A program made the translations under genes and the position numbers. DNA of 64,000 nucleotides from Penelope pileata. Lineage: Eukaryota; Chordata; Aves; Galliformes; Cracidae. The notes under the pieces were generated by a model. It saw only the letters and a program-made list of their open reading frames with translations, searched no databases and was not told where the DNA came from. The stretch lies in the NCBI GenBank assembly GCA_013396635.1, contig WBMW01005087.1, positions 434,001 to 498,000 of the forward strand. Reading direction: 5' to 3'. Every line of letters begins with the position of its first letter. Within the stretch, counting starts at the first letter, position 1. Shown piece after piece: positions 14,579 through 25,026 of the stretch.

Positions 14579-16085
14579 TACTTAGGAAACACCTGAACCA
14601 GACTGACGCCTCTTCTCCTGTTCTGAGAAGCCGGAGGTCCAACAAGCTATTCTTTTCTGAGCCAACAAGATGCCTTGTTGCTGTGTCTCCTTCTCCCTCC
14701 TAGCAGATGGTGACGGGACACCACACCCCAGGAAATCCTACTGTTCATTAGACATGCATTTCCTCCTCCTAGAGAAAAGTAAAATCATAGCACATATTAA
14801 GATGTGAACGCTTCTCTGAGATGGGCTGAACTGGGGCGGCAGACGGGATATGTTATGAAGGTTTTTATTTGGGTATTCTTTGTGGGAAAACTTACTAGTA
14901 TAGCTATACCACTGAAGTCACAGTGCTTTAGCTGCTTCTATCGCTTCAAGATTAGGAGGATTATTTTCTTGTTTAGGTTATGCCATTTTGAAAGTGATAC
15001 AGACAGAAAATGAACGTTCTTTTTGGGTTTGTACTTTTCCCATGTTGAAACTACCTTTGTATGGGATCAAACCTTCTATGTTTTTGAGTCAGTGATCGCT
15101 GAAGTCTCTCAGAATTTCCTATCTACTGTATGATTTCATGACTGTGAAGTTAGGACTCATGGACATTATGATCATTTCTATAAGAACATAAGTCCATAGC
15201 AAGACAAAAGAGCTTCCACCCAAATGTTGTCTTAACAATAATAATAATTTTATAACAACACTATAAATACATACAGCATTTTGGAAAAACAAAACTGCTG
15301 TCTACAGCAGTGAACTGTATAAAATTGTCTTCACTATATGAGGTATTTAGCACATGGATTTGCTTGTGCATGGGAGGCTACACTGCAAACCTACAACTGA
15401 GCTACTTGGCCATCTGGCCTGACCAAAACCACAACTCTTTCAGGTAAAAAGATTTTGTTTGTGGTGGAAAAACTTTTGATAGGCGTATCTGCATGGAAGC
15501 TTGACTCAGCCATGAAGTGAGGTGTATCCTTAGGGCTCTGCAGCACAGCTGTGACACCAGGGCTTGATGAGTCGCTACAAGCTGGCTAAGCTAGTGTCAA
15601 GACAAAGTTTCTACATGCTGTAATCTGAAGTATTCTCTTAAATCTCTTCAGTCTCTTCTACTGAAACTAGAGCAATCACATCCTTCTCCTCATTTGCTCT
15701 GACAGAACTGTGTGCACAGAGTTAGTCGCTGCTGGGAACATTACATGTCCCAGGATGAGCTGTTTTCTCAGCCGTGAAGTTCTCACAGCACGAACCAGCA
15801 TCAAACCCATGCTAAGGGCTTCTTCCGCATTAAGGTCTAAACTACCACAGATGTCTTTGGCTATTGCAGTCGTTCCACTAAACCCTGACTACCAGGTAGC
15901 AAACCTAGAGATTAAAAGCAAGTTATTTGGTTGTGGTTTTCTTGGATGGTCAAGTCACTTCAATCCCATGAGCTTCTCAGGAACTGTGGGACTCTTAATC
16001 ACAAAGCATTTGATCTAGTGTCACTGAGAAAAACATAATTCACTGCACTTCTAACGTGTCTCTCATATCAAGATAGAAAAGCCTT

Positions 16086-16195
16086 TTCACAAACACCGCT
16101 GACTCACAGTGCCCCTAGGAGATGTGTTATTACTGTCATTTTGCAGAAGGGATAACTGAAGCAGTGATATATTTATTTGTTTAAGTCTATGCCTG
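16086..16195 (-). mobile_element. Ancient MIR-like (CORE-SINE) remnant, antisense
   Basis: The order CACAAACACCGCTGACTCAC, CCTAGGAGATGTGTTATTAC, TGTCATTTTGCAGAAGGGAT, AACTGAAGCA, then TTTAAGTCTATGCCTGGG matches the antisense MIR layout: CACAACAACCCTATGAGGTA, GGTACTATTATTATCCCCATTTTACAGATG, GAAACTGAGGCA, TTAAGTAACTTGCCCAAGG. The edges are uncertain. Confidence 0.45.
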
Positions 16196-16954
16196 GGAAA
16201 TGAGTCCCTGTTCACGTCCACAGCGTGCAGATAGGCACAAGCAATAATCACACAGTTTCTTTTCATCTTTATTTCTACCTGATGTATATGGGCTGGCTGT
16301 TCTTACCATTATTACTTACACGCCATTCTAAATGTGTACAGCATGAACGTATACATTAAATACTGTGAGTAATTTCAATACATATAGCATAATGCAATCA
16401 CGATGGCTATAGTTATAAGTTGAATACAGTTTGATGGACAAAATCCATCAATTCTTGCAGCGTTTGTAGAAGGACCTAAGAGATAGGAAATCTGAACAGT
16501 ATTTAACACATCCCAAGGTATTTCCAACATCTGCATATACAAAGAGGAAATATTCTGGGTCACAATGGGTCATGCAACTGACACTAAGTATCAAGAAGTT
16601 TGAGAGAGGAACTCACAACAACTGGAAACTGAGAGTCTACACATTTACAGGTGAGGGCTTCTTTACAGACTCAGGATTCCAGGTCTTTAGGTGGGGTAGT
16701 GGAAACAATAGATAAAAAGATAAGTATGAATGTGCACTTAAACCTTTTTTTCCTAGGTGGAACAATGTAAATGGATTCCAACTTCAAGCAAATGTAAGAT
16801 GCAGACATAAACTTCTCCAGACTTAGACGCATGTAGCTGCGATCAAGTTGCAATACCTCAACCCAAATACTTTGTATTTGGCATAGCCTTACTCGCAGAA
16901 AGAAAATTAAAAGTTTTTCCAACAAACTAGACAAATTCTTCCCTTCAAATTGTG

Positions 16955-17021
16955 GTTTGTTTGTTTGTTTAAAAGCTGTATAGTTATTTTCTTTGTTTTA
17001 TTTTTTTTGTTTGTTCGTTTC
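16955..17021. repeat. (TTTG)n and T-rich tract
   Basis: Four TTTG units at 16955-16970, then a second T-rich run with TTTG and TTCG units up to about 17021. Confidence 0.8.
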
Positions 17022-18342
17022 AATTTAAAACTGAATGTGGTGACTCTACTCACCCCTGCTGACCAAGTAGGCCTCCTGCCTCCCCAGCCCAGGCGGCTGG
17101 GAACCCACGGCTCCTTCTTTCGTCTGGTTCCTGCATACAGAGTGCCTGTTGATGACAACAGTCATTATTTCCATGCACCTACTTTAAAAAGAAAGTCAAC
17201 TTAGGAATCAAGCATTTAACCACAAAACCCCTTTGTTTCCACTGACTTTATGGAAGAACATTTTAAATAAAAGCCACACTGGGAAAAACATTCAATCACA
17301 TGCAAGGTCACCAGCTGTCTCTAAGATACCCTTACTTTAAAGGATTGGTCTTTCTCTTCCAAGTCTTTCAGTTGAATTGCATTTCAGCAAGCATAGGTGA
17401 GCCAAAATCAGGGTTGCTTTGGCTGCCCATGAACAACATGCACCTCTCAAAGCTTTAGCAGCCTCTGAACAGAGGTCACATCATTTTTATCCTCCCTGTC
17501 CCTTTCCCTCTCTCAGATTATCTGCTTTATACCATCTCCACAAGTCCTGCTGGAAAAATCATCATGTCTTTGGCTCCCCGTTGTCATCGTCTGCAGCTCT
17601 CCATAAATTCCTGGCAGGCAGAGAATGAGCCTTTGCGCTCCCTGGATTTCTGTCAGTTCCTTCAGCTGAGTTCAAACCTAATCTCAGCCCTGGACATACT
17701 TTTACCATAGAATCAGCTCTTAAATGACTCCACATTTCTACTGCCATGAACACCACCTTTAAGCAAGTTCATCTGGAGATTTGTAAGTGCTGGTATTGTT
17801 ATTATGTGAGAGCAATTTTCAGAAGTGAATCTCTGGGCTCCATCGCTCCATTGTATGACTCGGCCACAGAATGCATGCTGTAATGGCTGACAAGAAGATA
17901 AAGGGCCACCCTTAGTCATAGCTTCTTGAAGGTCAGGTTGTTCTGCCAAAATTATCCAGGAGAGAATTGCTTTCTCACAGGCCAACCTGACACTTGCAAA
18001 CACATTTTTCCCATAACAATCAGCTTGCCAGAGAAGCAAAGGGCAATAAATGTCCCCTTCATTCAGACAGCTCAGCTGATGTTTCCAGGGGACTTGTGTG
18101 CTTAGAAGTGCTCACATCTCAAAAGCACCGCAGCTCTCCAAATTTTTCTCTCAGTGGCAGCCCAGGGTTTGTGAGTACCAAATGTGTTAGCACTTCTCAG
18201 CATGGTGACAACATTTTGTCTGGTAAATGAAGCTAATAAACACTGAGCGGGTCAGTGCTACTGCCTTCCTGAGGCTGCTGACAGGACAGCCTGCTGCACA
18301 CCCCTACCTTTACCTCTGGTCATCCGCATCAAATGGCAGGGC

Positions 18343-18550
18343 ATTTCTTTACTCAGAGGGCGGTGAGGCCCTGGCACAGCTGCCCAGAGAAGCTGTGGGT
18401 GCCCCATCCCTGGAGGCGCTCCAGGCCAGGTTGGATGGGCCTGGGCAGCCTGACCCAGTGGGTGGCAGCCCTGCCCATGGCAGGGGGTGAGACTGGGTGG
18501 GCTTTGAGGTCCCTCCCAACCCAACCCATTATTCTGTGATTCTACGATTT
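18343..18550 (+). mobile_element. CR1 LINE, 5'-truncated 3' end
   Basis: It contains TTTCTTTACTCAGAGGGCGG, GCACAGCTGCCCAGAGAAGC, CCCCATCCCTGGAGGCGCTC and TTTGAGGTCCCTCCCAACCC, and ends with ATTCTGTGATTCTACGAT. It is the same subfamily as the copy at 22053-22289 but in the opposite orientation. The GC content is well above the flanks, which creates several chance open frames on both strands. Confidence 0.92.
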
Positions 18551-21500
18551 TGGTTTCCTACACTCTAAAGAAAGTCTCTCACCAAGCCCTACCTCTTCTC
18601 TCTCTCAACAAAACGATGGATAAATCGTTGATTTGTTACCAGAGTCACTGAGGTATTCATAATGTAATTCATCCTGTGACACTGAGTTGAAAGAACACTG
18701 CTTGTTTATGTCATTTGAAGACATTATCAATAAAATGTAATTCCTTTCATGTTTTCCATATTTGAATACAGAGAATTACTATTTATCTCCTTGATTTGTC
18801 CGTGCTTTTCCCTCTTCCAAAATTTTAGGTCAGAATAACTTTTTTTTTCCCCTGGAGCATCGAAGATGCACAAATGCATATTACATCAGTGGTTTTTAAG
18901 CAGTAAACAAATAGATAAGGAAATAATTCTGACAGACTGGCATCCTGCCCGGCAGGTAGAGAGACACACTGTCAAGTCATAAGATATCATGGCTGAGAAA
19001 GCAGAAAAAAGGAAAGCAGAATTCCTGTGCTTCTGGTAAAATGATGGCAGAGCATTTGGTACCTAATAAATGATGCTGTCAGGTCAATTTCATAGCTTTC
19101 TGCTAACAGAATGGTCTGCTTTACTGGACCACCCTCTTCCACAGCACCCCTGAGCCTCTGAATTCCAAATTTAATTAATCTGTATCCAGTGAGAAACTGA
19201 AAAGTTATTTTAAGTCTTGAAGGCTACAGAAGATCTTAAGCTGGCAGAGGGCACAAAAACACAAACAAGGCAGAGACTGGCGGAGCACCTGGCTGTCAGC
19301 CAGAGTGAATGACTCTGTGGTGAGCAAGCTGAGACGCTTTCCTTTGTGTCTCAGTAATGATAGGAGCAATTCACTGATCTGCACTCATCAATTCATCTTC
19401 TGGAGAAAGCACTTGACTTCGTTTTGTACCGTGGGATATCACTGCAATATCTTGTTTGACCTCCTGCTACTCAAAAAGTGCATCCATCTGTTTGTACGTC
19501 ATTTGTAATGGCCAGTGTTACTGCCTGGCGTAGTCTGTAATATGTCAGAGTTCTAAGAGGAAAGAGATGAATCTGAAGTCATTGTTTACTGGAAATTACA
19601 CAGGTAGTCCCAGAGATGGCAGAAATCCTTGAGCAAGTCAAGAGAATGAATGTATCATGATTCGAGTGCATCTCATCTCATTTGACTCTCCATTTTGGGG
19701 CAAAAACCATGAAAACCAGTGGGAAAAACAGAATACTAACAGGCTTGCGCTGCTTGCTGGGAGAAGAAGGTCGTAGGAATCGGCTCCTTTTCACTGAAAA
19801 TGTGTGCTAAATATGTTTCTTGTCTGCAGGTTCAATTTGCCACTGAAAGCTTAATTAGCGTTCCTCAGCAACAGGGAAACATTCAGATTCACAAAAATCG
19901 CTGGTTTTGGCTGAGGCTCCGAAGTGCTCCCTTTACAATACGTGGCTATTTTTAAACTCCGTGCAAAGTTCACAGCTGAGCATTTTGATTCAGAGTGAAA
20001 TTCATCAACAACAACAAAAATGCCCTCGCAAGAGCGATGTGTTTCTGAGGAAAATGGGGGGTGTTTGACAAACCTGAATGTAAAAATAGTGAGAAATTAA
20101 TAACTTGTGAGGCTTTTTTCATTGTCAGCACCAAAGAAAAGTTCAAGAGGGACTAAGAGGCCAAACTGGAGGAACCATAAGGTGCCAGTTAAAATTTCCT
20201 ATTGATAGAAATATGCTGAGAGGAACAGCCACTACACACCCTACCAAAGTTTTGTCAACTGCGAGGGCTCAGAGGAAAGCCACTGGAGTCACTGGGACGG
20301 GGTAGTGGAACTCCTTTTCCGTAGCAGATAGAAACGGCAAATCCTGAGCTACACAAGGAGAGGCGAGACAGGCTTCTCAAAACACCATCATGCCACTGAC
20401 TGCACTTTGTTCTGTACTGGAATACTGCAGATTGCTGCTACTATCATCCCAAAAAAGAGCCCAAGAAGGTAATGTTGGATTATTACAGAGAAGTGCTAGG
20501 AGCTGGAAATGATACAACAAGCATATGACAAATTAAATACTTTAGGTTAATAAGTAAATACCATCAAACAGTATCATCTACAAGGTCTCTCTCTGCAGTT
20601 TTGAGTGAGATTTTTTACTTCTGGAATGTGATCCTATACTGAATTGGTTTTGAAAAGCAAAATTAAGTATCTGAGAGGAAAATGCAAGAATACTTTGAAT
20701 CACTAATTTGGTTCAATGGCATTTACTTGACTTTGCTATATTATGGCATTAGGAAAATAGCTATCCCTACTTAATAGCGATTGAAAGTATGTTTGCAGAG
20801 GAAAACAAATCAAAATTAACTATATTGATTTCTGTAATATTAGAAAGCAATTTCTTCAATATTTCTTCAATATTAGAAAGCATTTGTGAGCAAGTTGAAG
20901 AGTCCTTACTGAATAGGGAAGGTTTCTTGGGCCAGGACCTACACAAGGCTGCAGTACTGCTCTGGACCCCGGTTGTTTGTGTCACTTACAAGCCTGCTAG
21001 TTAAAAGTTTTCAAGCAAGGAAAGAAAAACTAAAAAGAAAGGAAAGAAATCAAAGTAGTCACATATTTCAAAATCACCATTCCATCATATATCTGAAAAT
21101 CATCATTCCACCACCATCACTGATAATGTCTATGCACACATAAATCTGCCTAAAGCACTTGTAGTTTTTACTTTGTAATAAAATAAGAATGATGCCTACA
21201 TATCTCTCTCTACTCCTTTCTGGAAAAATCCTGCAGTAATATGTACTACACATGAATATTTATCAGAGGAAAATAAGGGTTACATACATTTAATTTTTAG
21301 TCTGAGATCTTGGATATTATTAAGTTTCCTGGCAGCATTAAGAGGAATAATTTCATAATTCAGTACTGAAAAGAACTGCAAATGAACCATAAGTAAATAC
21401 AACTGAATTATCTTTTGCAAAGATCTGAAAAAGAGAGACTGAGGGTATGCAGGCTGCATGTGAAAGCCTACAGGAAATCAGATACATTCAATGCACAGCA

Positions 21501-22052
21501 GACCTCCTTGCCTTGAGCTCTGCCACCTGAGCTCCCACACTCTGGGGGCAGCTCTGTGGGCTCTGTCCCTGTGCCTGCAGCCCTGGGATGTGACTGCATT
21601 ACAGTCTTTGAGGTGCTTTGGTTTTGTTTCACATTGATTGCTCTACTGAGAAAGGTTTTGACCTTACTTGTTGCAAGCAAAAAAATCTTGGAAACTGAAA
21701 CCAAGCGTAGCCTGTGGCAAGAACGCTGGCCTGCATCCACAAGGATGTGACAAGAGACAGGAGTGTAGCAGGGAGGACTGTGGGCAGTTCTCCCAGCTGA
21801 CAGCAAATTCCCTTTGACTCCCAGAAGAACTGGGAGACACCCTGCATGTGTCTGCAGCACTCTGCGGCTGGAGGGTGTCCCCATGCAATGGGGTTGCCCC
21901 TCTCTGGGCCTGCTGCACTCAGGCTTACATCACAGAGCAATGCTGAGGGCATGAGATAGATTCCTCTTGAATGAAACAGACCCAGAAGATGTTCTCCACA
22001 GTCACACCTCAAGCATTCTGGCTGCAAATTGATGTTCAAATGGAAACCACTC
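18551..22052. other. Intergenic, no gene seen; possible conserved stretch at 19.8-20.0 kb
   Basis: AT-rich unique sequence between two oppositely oriented CR1 tails. The part 19800-20010 looks unusually free of low-complexity sequence and is proposed as a conserved non-coding candidate in the findings. The nested duplication at 20.84 kb also lies here. Confidence 0.55.
20836..20882. repeat. Short nested duplication
   Basis: A 14-base direct repeat AATATTAGAAAGCA at 20836-20849 and 20869-20882 encloses a perfect 11-base tandem TTTCTTCAATA (20851-20861 and 20862-20872). It looks like replication slippage in AT-rich DNA. Confidence 0.85.
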
Positions 22053-22289
22053 AGAATCATAGAATCATAGAACCACAGAATAATGGTTTGGGTTGGGAGG
22101 GACCTCAAAGCCCAGCCAGTCCCACCCCCTGCCATGGGCAGGGCTGCCACCCACTGGGTCAGGCTGCCCAGGGCCCATCCAACCTGGCCTTGAGCACCTC
22201 CAGGGATGGGGCACCCACAGCTCTCTGGGCAGCTGTGCCAGGGCCTCACCGCCCTCTGAGTAAAGAATTTCCTCCTAACATCTAACACT
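22053..22289 (-). mobile_element. CR1 LINE, 5'-truncated 3' end
   Basis: On the minus strand it reads from GATGTTAGGAGGAAATTCTT through GTGAGGCCCTGGCACAGCTG and CCCATCCCTGGAGGTGCTCA to TTTGAGGTCCCTCCCAACCC, ending with three ATTCTRTG octamers at about 22053-22078. It is a dead fragment. It explains part of a 238-codon chance frame on the minus strand (21629-22345). Confidence 0.93.
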
Positions 22290-24406
22290 CCGAGCAGCCC
22301 AGTGCTGAGCATGAGTGAGCTATGCAGCATCCTGGGAAGATTCATACCCCAAAAGGACCTGCACTGTGCAGATGTAGGTCCCCTTCAGAGTCTGTTGGGC
22401 CAGCCAAGACCTAGGACAAGCTAAATTGCCTTTGAAATACATACAGGGTGAATGCCAGGCCCTCACTATCACAGGTTTTGTTTGGTTTTGTTCCATAGAC
22501 TGGCTCCTGCTTGTCCTCATTTGCTCACGTGAGCACCACCTCTGATACCACCAGCACTCACAGCTGGCAGGTGCCAATTCCTCCTCTGTCCCCAGCTTTT
22601 CCCTGTCCAGGAAACAAGCAGAAGTGACACAGAAGACTCAGCTCTGCAGATCAGAGCAACCCAGAAAGAGACAAATCAAGTTCTAGCAAATACAACAAAC
22701 CAGGATCACACAAAATAGACACCTTTCAAACAGCTGATGCTACAAGTGATTAGGGCAGAGCAGGAAAGAAACCATGACATTCCATCTATTATGACTCACT
22801 CCATCAGGTTTTAATCTGCCCTGCCTGGATTTAACATTTGAAGTTGATCTTCCTGCAGGATTACTATTCAGGTGTGTAAAGCTAGGCAGGTGCATAACAT
22901 TTTCCTAGCTCAAGCTGAAAGGCTTTTCATAGGCTGGCACTCCTAGAAATGGGGACAAATTCCTGACATGGTCACCTATCCACACCAATCAGAGAGTGAC
23001 CTCCTTAGTACATTCAAAGGGTTTGACAAGCCTGGTTTTAAATGCTCACTAAAGAAAGAAGTGTTACAAAGCTGTCCTCAGGAGCTGGATATCCCATTCC
23101 TTTACAATTAATGGGAGTTGAGCACTTGGAACTTGACAGTGGTTTAAAATACTAAGCAGAACAATGAGCACAACTGGAAAACTACACTACAGATCATTAT
23201 ATCTCCTTTTTAACCTATTTAACCTAACCCTTTCTGTGTTTCACGTGGTTCTGTTCCTTCCAGCTCTATTTCCTGGATCCCTCCACGTGACGATCACCCT
23301 GCTGGCCAAACACATATCCAGCTCCTTTCAATCCCCAGGAATCAAATCCTCAGATACTTAACTCACTCTGTCGTCCTCCACTTCTTTCTCTTGTCAGTTC
23401 CTAATATTTTGTTTCACTTTATAAACGTCAGTATTAGTAACAACAGCCTCTCCTCATCTTAACAACACATGCTGTTCTATAGAGCAGTGCTCTTCCAGGG
23501 TGGCAGTCAGGAGAGTCTGGAGACCACGGCTGCAGAGCACAGAGGTACATCCAAGAAGGAACATATCTACGTGTTGAGTCCCAAACTGTGCCAAAAAATG
23601 CACCCCACTGCCACCATGCACGCTGTCAGCTCCAGAACCCACCTGGCACGGGGTCAGGCCTTGACGACTGGCACCGAGACTGCCTACACAAACTGCTGCC
23701 GTCATTGCCCAGGGTTAGTGTTCTGTCCAGAGAGAAGTGAGGGTGGGTGGGAGCGTTTGGGCTCTGGCACCAGGCACTCTGCTGAGGGAACAGCGACGGA
23801 AAGGTCTTTTTTTCCCTGCAAACAGAAACTCAATTAAGTTTGCTGTGCATATTTCACATATTTTGCACATGCACGTATGTGCACAGGATATAAAAAAATA
23901 TGTGTATATTGTATTTATTACTGCATTATTTATTGTATTGCATTATCATATTTATTATTGTGTTTTGCATAGATTTACTGTGTTCACTGCACACGTACAT
24001 TAAATTTACGCGATCTACTTAACAAACAGCACACAGATATTTGACACATTCTGAATTTAGTTTAGGTGGAAGAACTGCAACTTCTATATTGTTTGACATA
24101 TCACATTATAATTTACTGCTTGCTGTTGCTTATAATTCTGCCAGACTCCTTGCACTGAATTTTTACGTAGTTTCTCCCTGCCTCTAACTTAGTTCCTCTG
24201 GAGAGTTTGAGCAGAAGTGATTTAGCCATTTTGAAGAGCAAAGCTTGTAAAGAACAGCCAATCTATTGGTGGTGAAAACTGTTCATCTTTGGAACATCTC
24301 TACCTCATCTACAGAAAGAAGAATTTTAGAGAAAAGCAATTCCTCCAAACTGAAGAAAAAGGTCACCCACTTTTTTTTGTAGAAATACACCCAGGTTGGC
24401 TAATCC
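22290..24406. other. 3' flank of LMNTD1, no gene seen
   Basis: Unique sequence, including an AT-rich stretch at 23870-24020. Frames at 23454-23837 on both strands are GC-driven chance frames. Confidence 0.55.
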
Positions 24407-24412
24407 TTTATT
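24407..24412 (-). promoter_or_regulatory. Candidate poly(A) signal AATAAA for LMNTD1
   Basis: The plus-strand TTTATT is AATAAA in the transcript sense, about 395 nt beyond the stop codon. It is the first canonical signal after the coding region. The downstream GT-rich element was not clear by eye, and more hexamers occur in the AT-rich stretch near 23910-23960, so a longer 3' UTR is possible. Confidence 0.35.
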
Positions 24413-24807
24413 TTCAAAATACTTCTACTTCTGTACACACACTTTTCTGTTGTGAACCTGACTCAAAAGCCCCTCAAATCAAGATTCCGGAGAGGGCTTA
24501 GAAAAAAACCTCCAATATTGTGCTCCTTATTCAAAACAGTCAATGGCTCCACTCAGGGGTACCTGGCTGAGACCTGGGTGCCCAACCCAAAGCATTAAAA
24601 AATTTAAGAAGAATTTTACTTCAGCTTCACTTTCCACTTAGTCTTGACCAACAACGAACGCTCTCCTATCAGGAGTTAGGCGCTTGTTTGAAGGTTAATT
24701 CTTATTTTCAAAATTCTAAAGCTTTTAAAAATTGCTTATCAAAATACTCACTTAAAAGCAGTCACTTACAAAGCTAGTCTGGCACAATGCTGTAATTACA
24801 AACTATG

Positions 24808-25026
24808 CTAAATGAATATCATGTACCTTTTAATGAAGCTTTTTGGTTTTTGCCCTGTGTCAGTGATCTTCAACTCTGTATCAGTTATAGTAAATTTCTG
24901 TTCCTCTTCCCCTTCCTCATTTTGCTTTGTTGTTGAGAAAGCTGGTGTAACGATGTTCTCACTTTCCTCTTTTGCCATCCATCCTTGCCTTCCATTCCAG
25001 CAGAGAGGAGCATACCAAGCCACAGC
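24808..25026 (-). CDS. LMNTD1: LMNTD1 terminal coding exon: last lamin-tail strand, charged C-terminal tail, stop
   Basis: The acceptor CTGTTTTTTCAG is followed by a phase-0 reading frame of 72 codons and a TAG stop at 24810-24808. It begins AVAWYAPLCWNGRQGWMAKE; the AVAWYAPLCW part is the last beta strand of the lamin tail domain, continuing ...CEPNGQ from the previous exon. The rest is a hydrophilic tail with an acidic cluster (NEEGEEE) and a two-copy imperfect 7-residue repeat (ITDTELK, ITDTGQK). It ends RYMIFI, so it has no CaaX prenylation motif, unlike B-type lamins. An additional downstream exon is possible if a donor is used before the stop, but none of good quality is visible. Confidence 0.82.
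   Translation of the reverse strand, partial: AVAWYAPLCWNGRQGWMAKEESENIVTPAFSTTKQNEEGEEEQKFTITDTELKITDTGQKPKSFIKRYMIFI

Larger units (their letters stand above)
11887..18342. other. Intergenic, no gene seen
   Basis: Unique sequence with T-rich tracts (14.5 and 17.0 kb) and a MIR-like remnant (16.1 kb). A minus-strand frame of 146 codons at 12519-12959 overlaps plus-strand frames of 118 and 85 codons. None has good splice sites or a recognisable fold. Confidence 0.6.

Noticed and set aside
18227..18539. Overlapping plus and minus frames of 68-88 codons
   Set aside because: They are GC-rich translations of the CR1 tail.
21629..22345. 238-codon minus-strand open frame
   Set aside because: It runs through the 3' non-coding end of a CR1 LINE and flanking unique DNA. 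The peptide is translated repeat, not a gene.
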